Source: Bradyrhizobium tropiciagri (lineage in GTDB: Bacteria; Pseudomonadota; Alphaproteobacteria; Rhizobiales; Xanthobacteraceae). Taken from it: DNA of 64,000 bases. The translations under genes and the position numbers were made by a program. Below, one piece after another: positions 27,785 to 36,176 of this stretch (position 1 is its first letter; each line of letters starts with the position of its first letter). The notes under the pieces were generated by a model that was not told the DNA's origin, searched no databases, and worked only from the letters and a program-made list of their open reading frames with translations. Location of the stretch: NCBI RefSeq assembly GCF_018130505.1, contig NZ_JAFCKH010000003.1, positions 1 through 64,000 on the forward strand, in the 5' to 3' direction.

Positions 27785-28813
27785 ATGCCGCAGCGGAAAT
27801 TTGCCTGGGAGAAGCTGTCGGATGCGCAGTTGCTTGAGCAGCGCCTCAGCAGTCTGAGGGTTGCGGTCGAAGGCACCTGGCTCGAGGATTGCCTCGCCAC
27901 GCTGCATGAAGAGCTCGATGAGCGCGGCATCCGGCTGCGGCCGCACGCGTGGATATCGAGCGAGTGGTTCAGTCCGGCGAATGTGCCCGGCATCGCCATC
28001 CCGTTCTATCTCGCCCATCCCCGCCTGATGAAGCTCGAGAAGAAGATGATGCTCGACGTCGAGGGCGGTACCTGGTCGCAATGCATGGCCATTCTCCGTC
28101 ATGAGGCGGGCCATGCCGTGCAGCACGGCTACCAGTTGCAACGCCGCCGGCGCTGGCAGCAGCTGTTCGGCCCGTCCTCGAAACATTATCCACGCTACTA
28201 CCGGCCCAATCCGGCCAGCCGGAGCTATGTCCAGCATCTTCGGCTCTGGTACGCGCAGAGCCATCCGGACGAGGATTTCGCCGAGACCTTCGCGGTGTGG
28301 CTGCGGCCGCGCTCGAACTGGCGGACGCGCTATGCCGGCTGGCCGGCGCTGAAGAAGCTCGAATATGTCGACGAGCTGATGGGCGAGATCGCAGGCAAGC
28401 GGCCGCCGCTGATGAACCGCGACCGCGTCGATCCGCTGCACACCCTCAGCCAGACGATCGGCGAACACTACAAGAAGAAGCAGGCGTTCTACGCCTTCAA
28501 TCCGCCGAAGACCTACGACCGCGACCTGTCGCGGCTGTTCTCCGCCGATCCCCGGCATCTGCGGTCGCCGTCGGCGGCGGCGTTCATCCGGCGCCACCGT
28601 GCACGAATCCGCGAACTGGTCGCGCAGTGGACCGGCGAGAACCAGCTGACGCTCGATGCGGTGCTCGACGACATGATCTCGCGCTGCCGCGAGCTCAATC
28701 TGCGCGCCGTCGGCCCCGAGCAGAAGCTCGTCACCAACTTCACCATCCTGCTGACCGCCAAGACCATGCACGCGCTGTTCGGTCCGTCGCGGCGGAAATG
28801 GATCGCGCTATGA
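27785..28813 (+). CDS. Putative zinc metallopeptidase (HExxH) coupled to an ATP-grasp gene
   Basis: A 342-aa soluble protein with HEAGH at residues 106-110 and a candidate third ligand E167 in DEDFAETFAVWL, giving a gluzincin-type site. The middle is rich in arginine and aromatic residues. No signal peptide is visible, so it probably works in the cytoplasm. GGAGGCGC precedes the ATG. Its stop overlaps the start of the ATP-grasp gene by four nt, so the two proteins are made together. No characterised family recognised. Confidence 0.8.
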   Translation: MPQRKFAWEKLSDAQLLEQRLSSLRVAVEGTWLEDCLATLHEELDERGIRLRPHAWISSEWFSPANVPGIAIPFYLAHPRLMKLEKKMMLDVEGGTWSQCMAILRHEAGHAVQHGYQLQRRRRWQQLFGPSSKHYPRYYRPNPASRSYVQHLRLWYAQSHPDEDFAETFAVWLRPRSNWRTRYAGWPALKKLEYVDELMGEIAGKRPPLMNRDRVDPLHTLSQTIGEHYKKKQAFYAFNPPKTYDRDLSRLFSADPRHLRSPSAAAFIRRHRARIRELVAQWTGENQLTLDAVLDDMISRCRELNLRAVGPEQKLVTNFTILLTAKTMHALFGPSRRKWIAL

Positions 28814-29844
28814 GGCGGCTTCGCATTCTCGTGCTGATGCACCCCGACTTCGTACCGCCGGATTCGAGCGACGGCTACTCCGCGCAGGAGATCAACTCGT
28901 GGAAGACCGAATACGACGTCGTCAGCACCTTGCGCGCGGCCGGCCACGAGGTGCGTCCGCTCGGCGTCCAGGAGGAAATCAAGCCGGTGCGCGAGGCGAT
29001 CGACGACTTCAAGCCGCACGTGGTGTTCACCCTGCTGGAGGAGTTCCACTACGAGGTGGTGTATGACCAGCACATCGCGAGCTTCCTCGAGCTGATGCGG
29101 ATTCCCTACACCGGATGCAATCCGCGCGGCCTGATCCTGGCGCGCGGCAAGGATCTGTCCAAGGCGCTGGTGCACCATCGCCGGATCGCGGTGCCGGCCT
29201 TCGCGGTGTTTCCGATGCGCCGCAAGGTCAAGCGGCCGGCGCGGCTGGCGCTGCCGCTGATCGTCAAGAGCCTCCATCTCGACGGCTCGTTCGGCATCTC
29301 GCAGGCGTCGATCGTCGATAGCGACGAGAAGCTCGCCGAGCGCGTTGCCTTCATCCACGAGCGGATCGGCACCGCCGCGATCGCCGAGCAATATATCGAG
29401 GGACGCGAACTCTATGTCGGCGTCCTCGGCAACAACCGGCTGCGCGCGCTGCCGGTCTGGGAATTGCAGTTCGGCAGCATGGGCGGCCAGCGCGCGCGCC
29501 GCATCGCCACCGAAAAGGCCAAGCACGATCCGAGTTACCAGGAGCGCGTCGGCATCGTCGATGGGCCCGCGAAGGACCTCGCACCGGAACTCGCCGCGCG
29601 GATCCAGCACACCGCAAAGCGCATCTACCGGGCACTGGGTCTGGACGGCTACGCGCGCATCGACTTCCGCCTCACCGCCGACGGCACCGCGTATTTCATC
29701 GAGGCCAATCCCAATCCCGAGATCGCGAAGAGCCAGGAGTTCGCGACGGCGGCGCAGCATGACGGGTTCAAATACCCGGATCTGCTGCAGCGGATCGTGG
29801 CCCTCGGTATCAGCCGCGCAAAGGCCGGCGTGTCGCTGGGCTGA
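28810..29844 (+). CDS. ATP-grasp ligase, D-alanine-D-alanine-ligase-like
   Basis: A 344-aa ATP-grasp enzyme. The N-terminal domain ends in YTGCNPRGLILARGKDLSK; the ATP-binding core shows LIVKSLHLDGSFGIS and IAEQYIEGRELYVG; the magnesium site is complete with D285, E298 and N300 (ARIDFR, FIEANPNP). It should activate a carboxylate as an acyl phosphate and join it to an amine or thiol. Unlike Ddl it stands apart from cell-wall genes and is coupled to a metallopeptidase. Substrates unknown. Confidence 0.87.
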   Translation: MRRLRILVLMHPDFVPPDSSDGYSAQEINSWKTEYDVVSTLRAAGHEVRPLGVQEEIKPVREAIDDFKPHVVFTLLEEFHYEVVYDQHIASFLELMRIPYTGCNPRGLILARGKDLSKALVHHRRIAVPAFAVFPMRRKVKRPARLALPLIVKSLHLDGSFGISQASIVDSDEKLAERVAFIHERIGTAAIAEQYIEGRELYVGVLGNNRLRALPVWELQFGSMGGQRARRIATEKAKHDPSYQERVGIVDGPAKDLAPELAARIQHTAKRIYRALGLDGYARIDFRLTADGTAYFIEANPNPEIAKSQEFATAAQHDGFKYPDLLQRIVALGISRAKAGVSLG

Positions 29845-29879
29845 GACCGCACGAGCCGGGGTTCGCAGGATCGTCGCGC

Positions 29880-29909
29880 AAAAAAAAGGCCCGGCAAAGC
29901 TGCCGGGCC
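29880..29909 (-). terminator. Rho-independent terminator for the outer-membrane barrel gene
   Basis: Stem ggcccggca/tgccgggcc (29888-29896 with 29901-29909) around AAGC, followed on the minus strand by eight T residues (29880-29887). Convergent with the ATP-grasp gene, whose stop is 36 nt away. Confidence 0.9.
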
Positions 29910-29932
29910 CACGTTACGTAAGTTCTGGAAGG

Positions 29933-30670
29933 TCAGTATCTCGCGACGACCGGTCCGCCGAAGCGATAGTTCAGGCGTACCGTCACCATATCCACGTCCT
30001 GGCTGATGCGGTTCGCCGCGCCGGCCACGATGGGATTGACGACCGAGAATGAGTTGTTTGCATCGCCCATGAAGAGGTGGTCGTACTCGAGCCCGATCGT
30101 CCAGTTCGGCGTGAACCCGTAGTCGAAGCCGACGCCCACGGCGCCACCCCAACGGGTCGATGACGCCGACGCCACGCCGACGCCGCCGATCGTGGTAAAG
30201 ATGTCGTAGCGGTTGCTGGTGACGGCTGCACCGCCCTTGACGTAGAGCAGGAAGGCGTCCCACGCCCAGCCGAGCTGGCCGGTGATCAGGCCGATCCCGT
30301 CGGTCTTGGTCGTGGTCGAGAACCGCGGATCGATCAGGCTGAGGCGCGAGCTTTTCAGATCAGCCCAATCGCCCTGGCCTTCGACACCGAACACGAACTG
30401 GCCGGTCTGCCAGCGATAGCCGATCTGTCCGCCGGCGACGCCGCCGGAACGTGTGCTGCAGCCGTCGGCCACGACGGCACCGACAACGGGGATGAAGTCC
30501 CAGCAGGAGCGGCTCTGAGCCCAGCCGCCATTCGCACCGATATAGAAACCGGTCCAGTTGTAGACTGGCGGAGGAAGCGGTGCAGGTACGGCCTTGACGG
30601 CCATGTCGGCTGCCAGCGCAGGCGTCGCGATGCCCAGCATCACGGCAGCGGAAAGCAGAAATTTCTTCAT
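29933..30670 (-). CDS. Outer-membrane beta-barrel protein (Omp25/RopB-like)
   Basis: A 245-aa protein with a signal peptide ending ALAADM near residue 21. PVYNWTGFYIGANGGWAQS is the start of the barrel, and the last residues (VRLNYRFGGPVVARY) carry the terminal aromatic pattern of outer-membrane barrels. GGGGAGAT precedes the ATG; a longer frame upstream is ignored because the signal sequence begins here. It belongs to the abundant rhizobial 25-31 kDa surface proteins. Has its own terminator. Confidence 0.92.
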   Translation of the reverse strand: MKKFLLSAAVMLGIATPALAADMAVKAVPAPLPPPVYNWTGFYIGANGGWAQSRSCWDFIPVVGAVVADGCSTRSGGVAGGQIGYRWQTGQFVFGVEGQGDWADLKSSRLSLIDPRFSTTTKTDGIGLITGQLGWAWDAFLLYVKGGAAVTSNRYDIFTTIGGVGVASASSTRWGGAVGVGFDYGFTPNWTIGLEYDHLFMGDANNSFSVVNPIVAGAANRISQDVDMVTVRLNYRFGGPVVARY

Positions 30671-30876
30671 GGAATAATCTCCCCAGTCTCTTCGCATCAG
30701 TGGTGAACAGCTACGCATTCCGTTCGCCCAATCGGGGCTACGATCGAAGACTAGATGCAGGTCGCGATAAGCCCCGTGCCAAAATGGCAACACTCAAGGG
30801 CAATCGTACGTTGGCCTGCTGCTTCTATGCACTTTGTGCCAGCCAAGGCTGGTGGCGCGTTCCGCCGGGGCCGGCC

Positions 30877-31107
30877 TCACTGTTCGACCAGCCAATCGGC
30901 CATGTGCTGCGACAGGATCAACTGCTTGGGGAGGTGCGGATTGATGGTGCCGGCAAACACCACCAGCCCTTCATCCAGTTTTGTCCGCGCGAATGCCTTG
31001 GCTTCCGCTTCGGTTGCAAACGTCCGTGTCTCGCGAGGGCTGCGCGCCCTTCGATTCAGCAGCCCGCGCGGGCGAAGTTCGAACGTGACATACCAGTTGG
31101 CCGACAC
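30877..31107 (-). CDS. Small conserved-looking protein of unknown function
   Basis: About 76 aa if it starts at GTG 31107 (88 aa from GTG 31143). Phrases such as WYVTFELRPRGLLN, ETRTFATEAEAKAFARTKLDEG and VVFAGTINPHLPKQL look like a genuine small cytosolic protein. The choice of 31107 is supported by the FixK-type box at 31167-31180: a promoter with that box would start the message near 31132, inside the longer frame. No Shine-Dalgarno sequence is obvious. Confidence 0.65.
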   Translation of the reverse strand: MSANWYVTFELRPRGLLNRRARSPRETRTFATEAEAKAFARTKLDEGLVVFAGTINPHLPKQLILSQHMADWLVEQ

Positions 31108-31166
31108 CGCGACACCGGGGCTAACGGACAGCCCAAACGACACAGCATCGGGCCATGAGTCGCGCT

Positions 31167-31180
31167 TTGATCTCGATCAA
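31167..31180. promoter_or_regulatory. Perfect FixK/FNR-type box TTGAT-N4-ATCAA
   Basis: TTGATCTCGATCAA is a perfect palindrome matching the Crp/FNR-type consensus used by FixK proteins in Bradyrhizobium for microaerobic activation. It lies between the minus-strand small gene ending at 30877 and the plus-strand gene at 31346; spacing favours the minus-strand gene. Confidence 0.75.
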
Positions 31181-31345
31181 GCGGTTTACGGCCGTAGAAC
31201 TACGGGCCAAGGGCTCGGTGCGCTTGGCAACCGATTGACTCAGGTCAAGGCCGACCCGCCTTGCCGGAGGCTTGATCGACGAGCGGGAAGGCCGAGCCAA
31301 CGGCTTGTCCGGCATTCCATGACAGTCTGATCCGAGGAGGGAGTC

Positions 31346-31606
31346 ATGCAGAAGCTTCGATGGTCACTGACGTTCGCCGGTGTGGCGCTCAGCACGGCAC
31401 TTGGATTCGTTGGGGCTACGGTCACCAGCAAGCCCGCCAGTGCCGTAATCTACTGCCAATACGTCGGTTACCCCGTGGGCTGCGTCGCGAGGGCCGGCGT
31501 GGTGCTGAGGCCGCGCCCGGTTGCACGTGCGGCCGCGCGCGAAGCGGTCCGGCCGGGAACGCCAATGAACCGCGGCGGGCCGGTCAACCGCGTCGGGCGC
31601 CGCTGA
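31346..31606 (+). CDS. Small exported, proline/arginine-rich protein
   Basis: An 86-aa protein with a signal peptide (residues 1-33, ending SKPASA), a short mature segment with two cysteines (IYCQYVGYPVGCVAR) and a basic tail rich in R, P and G. GAGGAGGGAG precedes the ATG. Related short secreted proteins are common in Bradyrhizobium; role unknown. About 165 nt downstream of the FixK-type box, so microaerobic control is possible. Confidence 0.75.
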   Translation: MQKLRWSLTFAGVALSTALGFVGATVTSKPASAVIYCQYVGYPVGCVARAGVVLRPRPVARAAAREAVRPGTPMNRGGPVNRVGRR

Positions 31607-31921
31607 CGTCATCTCGGATGTCCTGATGTTGCGAGCCTGCGCGCAAGCGGCGATGTCGCAAGCGACTGCGAACTTGATCGATGTTTCCGGATGCCGGGCT
31701 GCGACCTTCCGCATTTCCGGCGGGCTTGGCAATCACCGGCGGCCTGTGGTCAAATATCTCCGTGAGACTCAATGGGCGTCGCGGCGATGAACCGTCTTTC
31801 GCGTTGATCCGTATCACGGGCGCGTTTTTCGGCGTGGCGGTTTTTCGAGGTCGCAATGGCTCGACACAGTCACCCGCTCCCCCGCACATCATCGATGCGC
31901 CGCAACTGACTCCGGGACAAC
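31607..31921. other. Intergenic stretch without a supported gene
   Basis: 315 nt between a small exported-protein gene and the binding-protein gene. Short open frames exist but none has a convincing start, codon pattern or domain. It should contain the promoter of the gene at 31922. Confidence 0.5.
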
Positions 31922-32956
31922 ATGCCTCATCACATCAAACGCTCGTTCGCGCTCATGGCGGCATTGCTCGTGGCCGCGTTCGTTGCAGGCGGCCCGATGG
32001 CGCGCGCGCAAACGCTCGCTGCGGTCAAGGAACGCGGCGTGCTCAAATGCGGCATCGGCCAGGGCCTGCTGGGCTTTTCCAGTCGCGACGGGCAGAACAA
32101 CTGGAGCGGATTTGACGTCGATATCTGCAGGGCGGTCGCTGCCGCGATCTTTGGCGATCCCGGCAAGGTGACGTTCATGTCGCTCGATGCCGGCAGCCGC
32201 TTCTCGGCGTTGCAATCCGGCGAGATCGATATGCTGTCGCGCAACTCGACCTGGACGATGTCGCGCGAGACCTCGCTCGGTCTGTTGTTCGCCGGCGTCG
32301 CCTACTACGACGGCCAGGGGTTCCTGCTGCGCCGCGAGGCCGGAATCGATACGGCACTGCAACTCGGCGGCAAGACGGTCTGCACGCAAAAGGGCACCAC
32401 GACCGAACTCAATCTGTCGGATTACTTCCGCGCCAACGATATGCCGGTGACCGTCCTTGCGCTCGGCACCGCTGACGAAACCCGCGCGGCCTATGAGCAG
32501 CGCAAATGCGATGTGCTGACCAGCGACGTTTCGCAGCTTTATGCCGAGCGGCTCAAGCTTGCTGCGCCCGATGGCCACGTCATCCTGCCGGAGGTCATCT
32601 CCAAGGAACCGCTCGGGCCGGTGGTGCGGCAGGGCGACGACCAGTGGTTCAACCTCGTCAAGTGGACGCTCTATGCGCTGATCAACGCCGAAGAGCTCGG
32701 CGTCAAATCGACGACGATCGACGACGCGCTGAAATCGTCGAGCCCCGGCATCCGCCGCCTGGTCGGCAGCGAGGACGAGTTCGGCCGGCAACTCGGGCTC
32801 GGGCAGGATTGGGCCGCGCGCGCGGTTCGCGCGGTCGGCAATTACGGCGAGATCTTCGAGAGGAACGTTGGAACCCAGAGCCGCCTCAGCATCCCGCGCG
32901 GACTGAATGCGCTGTGGACGCGGGGTGGAATCCTGTACGCTCCTCCGGTCAGATAG
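31922..32956 (+). CDS. Amino-acid ABC transporter substrate-binding protein (AapJ/BztA-like)
   Basis: A 344-aa periplasmic binding protein with a signal peptide ending ARAQT near residue 30. LAAVKERGVLKCGIGQGLLGFS and WSGFDVDICRAVAAAIFGD are typical of the general L-amino-acid binding proteins. GGGACAAC lies before the ATG. No permease or ATPase gene follows, so it either works with a transporter elsewhere or has been repurposed. It is 13 nt upstream of an L,D-transpeptidase gene. Confidence 0.9.
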   Translation: MPHHIKRSFALMAALLVAAFVAGGPMARAQTLAAVKERGVLKCGIGQGLLGFSSRDGQNNWSGFDVDICRAVAAAIFGDPGKVTFMSLDAGSRFSALQSGEIDMLSRNSTWTMSRETSLGLLFAGVAYYDGQGFLLRREAGIDTALQLGGKTVCTQKGTTTELNLSDYFRANDMPVTVLALGTADETRAAYEQRKCDVLTSDVSQLYAERLKLAAPDGHVILPEVISKEPLGPVVRQGDDQWFNLVKWTLYALINAEELGVKSTTIDDALKSSSPGIRRLVGSEDEFGRQLGLGQDWAARAVRAVGNYGEIFERNVGTQSRLSIPRGLNALWTRGGILYAPPVR

Positions 32957-32969
32957 TCCGAGGTGACCC

Positions 32970-33854
32970 ATGGACGTCGATTATTATGGGCTGTTGACGA
33001 GGGCCGTCGCGGGCAAGGATGCCGCGGGGCGCGACAGGATCTACCACGAGGCCTTGGGCCTCATCACAAGATCGACGCACCTCACGCCTGAGGCCGCAGC
33101 GTCGCACACCGCCGCGCTCGAAGACGCGGTCCAGCGGATCGAGGATGAACTGGCTGCCGACGAAGCGAAACACGCGGCCGAGATCGACGCGGTGTTGTCG
33201 ACGAAAGGAAGCCGCCGGCCGGCGATCATCGCCGCCTGCGCGGTCGTTGTCGCCATCGCGGTGTCGGCGGTGGTCTTTTATTGGCAGTTCGCAGGCAAAA
33301 GGCCTGTCGCCGGCGGCATGACGGCATCGGCGTCAAAGGCGACGCGGGGCCAGCAGGAAGTCGTCATGGGTGACCTGAAGGCAGGCGTCGATGGCGGCTC
33401 CTCCGGCGAAGGCCTGCCGTTCGCGCTGCAGCGGCAGGTGGTGTTCTATCGCACCACGGTCGCGGCAGGCTCCATCGTCGTCGATCGCGAAAGCCGCTTT
33501 CTCTATCTGATCGACTCGAACAATTCGGCGCGCCGCTACGGCATCGGCATTGCGGGAGAGTGCCTGAAGGGCGGCAACCTGTCGCGTGTCACGAACAAGC
33601 TTGAATGGCCCGACTGGAAGGCGCCCAGTGCAGACATCAAGGACGCTCTGCTGGCATCGGCCGGGCGCCCCGGCAGCCTGCTGGGCGCACGCGCGTTGCT
33701 GCTCGACAAGCCGGGCCTGCTGATCCACGGCACGAATTCGCCGAAGACCATCGGCCATCTCGTCGCTACCGGATGCATCCGGCTGGTCAATGACGACGTC
33801 GAGGACCTGTATCGGCGAGTGTCGGTGGAGACGCGGGTGGTATTCGTCAGCTAG
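32970..33854 (+). CDS. L,D-transpeptidase (YkuD domain) with N-terminal anchor
   Basis: A 294-aa protein. The first 80 residues are charged and helical and predicted cytosolic; a transmembrane helix lies at about 83-106; the C-terminal YkuD domain has H253 (IHGTN) and catalytic C269 (TGCIRL). Such enzymes make 3-3 peptidoglycan cross-links or attach proteins to the wall. The cytosolic N-terminal extension is unusual for the family. Probably one transcript with the upstream binding-protein gene. Confidence 0.87.
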   Translation: MDVDYYGLLTRAVAGKDAAGRDRIYHEALGLITRSTHLTPEAAASHTAALEDAVQRIEDELAADEAKHAAEIDAVLSTKGSRRPAIIAACAVVVAIAVSAVVFYWQFAGKRPVAGGMTASASKATRGQQEVVMGDLKAGVDGGSSGEGLPFALQRQVVFYRTTVAAGSIVVDRESRFLYLIDSNNSARRYGIGIAGECLKGGNLSRVTNKLEWPDWKAPSADIKDALLASAGRPGSLLGARALLLDKPGLLIHGTNSPKTIGHLVATGCIRLVNDDVEDLYRRVSVETRVVFVS

Positions 33855-33901
33855 GTCCAGGCTGACCAGGCTTGGTCGATCGCGCGGAAAATCGTCGGTA
33901 C

Positions 33902-34348
33902 TCAGAATGTCGGCGGATAGACGATGACGCGCTCGAATTCGTCGTTCTCAAGGTTGATTCGTTTCCAGCCTCGCAACGGAAACTCATGATGAAAACCGTC
34001 GTGGTCGGAGCCGACCACGCTTAACTCGACTTGCTTTGGGCAGTCCCTCGGCGAGTCGACCTCCAGCTCGAACGGCGTCGGGAACGTCATATTGCTATTT
34101 TGAATCCTGAACGACTGGAACCTCGTCGTCACCTTGTGGCCGTTCTCCTCGATGATCTCATCGAGCGAGAAGAACAGCAGCTCTTGCGGAACGGCTTGAA
34201 AGAGCAGCTTGGGGCTGTCGTTCGGCACAAGCTCTCCCCGCAGCGTCGTCTTGCAAGCCGCAAGTGCGGTCGTCGACATTGACGTCAGGACACATGCTGT
34301 CACCAAAGCGAACAGCGTGGTCGAGGTTACGAGAGGCATGTCGTTCAC
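33902..34348 (-). CDS. Exported protein, possibly YbaY/YscW-like
   Basis: About 148 aa with a signal peptide ending STTALAAC. The mature part has TFPTPFELEVD and a small beta-rich character weakly recalling YbaY/YscW-type domains; that link is tentative. The GTG at 34348 is chosen because AGGATT lies seven nt upstream; the ATG at 34339 is the alternative. Lower G+C than neighbours on inspection. Confidence 0.6.
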   Translation of the reverse strand: MNDMPLVTSTTLFALVTACVLTSMSTTALAACKTTLRGELVPNDSPKLLFQAVPQELLFFSLDEIIEENGHKVTTRFQSFRIQNSNMTFPTPFELEVDSPRDCPKQVELSVVGSDHDGFHHEFPLRGWKRINLENDEFERVIVYPPTF

Positions 34349-34378
34349 AGCGGAATCCTGCAATCGATCAGCAAGCGG

Positions 34379-35176
34379 CTAGATCTTCGCCTCCTTGCGC
34401 AGCGTGACCTCGATCTCGCCGAGGATACGCGCCAGCCGCTCGGCCCATGCGGTCTCGCCGGCCTGGTCGGAGATCAGGTCCTGGCGGATCTCGATGCCGG
34501 AGTTCATCAGGCCGCGCCTCTCGCCGTGCACGGGGATCGTGTAGTCGGTCTCGTCGCTCACGGCATACGGCTCGTTGTCGCCGACCACGAGATCGCCCTC
34601 GCGGCGCAGCTGCTGCAGCAGCAGCGGCGGCAGCACCGTGTCGCGGTGATAGAGCGTGCCGATGTGCCAGGGCCGCGCGATGCCGGCGTAGACCGGCGTG
34701 AAGCTGTGCATCGACACCAGCACCGTCGGCATGCCTTCGCGCAGCCGTCGCTCGATGATCTCGTCGATGCGGCGGTGATAGGGATCGAAGATCTGCGCGC
34801 GGCGCAGCTCGGCGTCCTCGCGCGTCAGGCCTTCATTGCCGGGCACGGTGGTCGCCTCGCTGATCAGCGGGATCGAGCTTGCGACATGCGGCGGACGGTT
34901 GCAGTCGATCACCAGCCGCGAATAGCGCTGCGCGACCAGATGAGCATCGAGTCGGTCCGCGAGCATCGTCGCGACGCCGGCGATGCCGATGTCCCAGGCG
35001 ATGTGGCGGGTGAGCTCGCTCTCGGGCAGGCCGAGGTCGCCGAGCGGCGAGGGGATCAGCCGGCCGTAATGATCGCAGGTGAACAGGAACGGCGAGCGGC
35101 CGCCGGAATTATGTTCGAGAACCGGTAACGTATCGGTGTTTGCGAGCAGGACGGATGGACCACCGGCGTAATTCAA
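34379..35176 (-). CDS. N-formylglutamate amidohydrolase family protein
   Basis: A 265-aa zinc-type amidohydrolase. FTCDHYGRLIPSPLG near residue 32, YSRLVIDCNRPPH, SMHSFTP and VGDNEPYAV are family motifs. The classic HutG enzyme acts in histidine breakdown, but no hut gene is nearby. It starts with TTG at 35176, supported by AGGAAAAAGG directly upstream and by lack of any other start before residue 70. Divergent from two transglutaminase-like genes. Confidence 0.87.
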   Translation of the reverse strand: MNYAGGPSVLLANTDTLPVLEHNSGGRSPFLFTCDHYGRLIPSPLGDLGLPESELTRHIAWDIGIAGVATMLADRLDAHLVAQRYSRLVIDCNRPPHVASSIPLISEATTVPGNEGLTREDAELRRAQIFDPYHRRIDEIIERRLREGMPTVLVSMHSFTPVYAGIARPWHIGTLYHRDTVLPPLLLQQLRREGDLVVGDNEPYAVSDETDYTIPVHGERRGLMNSGIEIRQDLISDQAGETAWAERLARILGEIEVTLRKEAKI

Positions 35177-35280
35177 CGGCCTTTTTCCTCAACTTTGCCT
35201 ATTCAGGCGGCACGCTGATCTGGAATCGAGCAGAGCCCTCTATAGATTATCTCATCCAGAATCACGATGATTGTTTGACG

Positions 35281-36174
35281 ATGCCGCTGCTGACCATCCA
35301 TCACAAGACCGTTTACCGCTACACCCACCCGGTGGCGTTTGGCGAGCACCGCGTCATGCTGCGCCCGCGCGACGGCCATGATCTGCGCGTGCTCGCGAGC
35401 GAGCTTTTGATCGATCCGCAGCCAATGTCGCTGCGCTGGATCCACGACGTGTTCGGGAACAGTGTGGCGATCGCGACCTTCGACGAGCGCGCCGACACGC
35501 TGTCGATCGTGTCGACGGCGACCGTGCAGCACAATCCGGTCGGAAGCTTCGCGCTGACGCCGGATGATCCGGCCTATTTCTATCCGTTCCTCTACGACGA
35601 CGAGGAATTTCCTGATCTGCAGCAGTTCATCACGCCGCAATACGGCGATCCGAACGGCGAATTGTCGGCCTGGGCGCTGCGCTTCCTCGACGCCGATGCG
35701 CCGACGCCGACCTTCAACATCCTGAGCGGCATGACCCACCGTATCCGCGAGAGCTTCCGCTATCGCAAGCGGCACGAGCAGGGTACCCAGCATCCGCTCG
35801 AAACGCTGCAGACGAAGTCCGGCACCTGCCGCGACTACGCGCTGTTCATGATCGAGGCGCTGCGCCGGCTCGGCATCGCGGCACGCTTCGTCTCCGGTTA
35901 TCTGGCGATGCCGTCGGACGGCGCGCAGGGCTATGTCGGCGGCGGCTCGACCCATGCGTGGGTGCAGGTCTATCTGCCGAGCGCGGGCTGGATCGAGTTC
36001 GATCCGACCAACGGCATCGTCGGCACGCGCGACCTGATCCGCGTCGCGGTCGCCCGCGATCCGCGCCAGGCGATCCCGCTGCATGGCACTTATCTCGGCC
36101 CGGCGGACGCCTTTGTCCGGATGGATGTCGACGTCGACGTGGTTTCGGCCGGCGCTGAACGGGAGACCGCCTGA
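35281..36174 (+). CDS. Transglutaminase-like cysteine peptidase family protein
   Basis: A 297-aa protein: N-terminal beta region ([30 protein letters not shown]), then a transglutaminase-like domain with complete triad C183 (SGTCRDYA), H225 (THAW) and D241 (EFDPT). No signal peptide. Followed after 2 nt by a second transglutaminase-like gene. Known members are proteases or isopeptidases, and substrates are unknown here. Confidence 0.9.
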   Translation: MPLLTIHHKTVYRYTHPVAFGEHRVMLRPRDGHDLRVLASELLIDPQPMSLRWIHDVFGNSVAIATFDERADTLSIVSTATVQHNPVGSFALTPDDPAYFYPFLYDDEEFPDLQQFITPQYGDPNGELSAWALRFLDADAPTPTFNILSGMTHRIRESFRYRKRHEQGTQHPLETLQTKSGTCRDYALFMIEALRRLGIAARFVSGYLAMPSDGAQGYVGGGSTHAWVQVYLPSAGWIEFDPTNGIVGTRDLIRVAVARDPRQAIPLHGTYLGPADAFVRMDVDVDVVSAGAERETA

Positions 36175-36176
36175 CG

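Noticed and set aside
28810-29844. Housekeeping D-alanine-D-alanine ligase (ddl)
   Set aside because: It is not in a cell-division/cell-wall cluster and is coupled to a peptidase gene, so a different role is more likely.
34379-35176. hutG of the histidine-use pathway
   Set aside because: No other hut gene is nearby and the neighbours are transglutaminase-like genes; only family membership is claimed.
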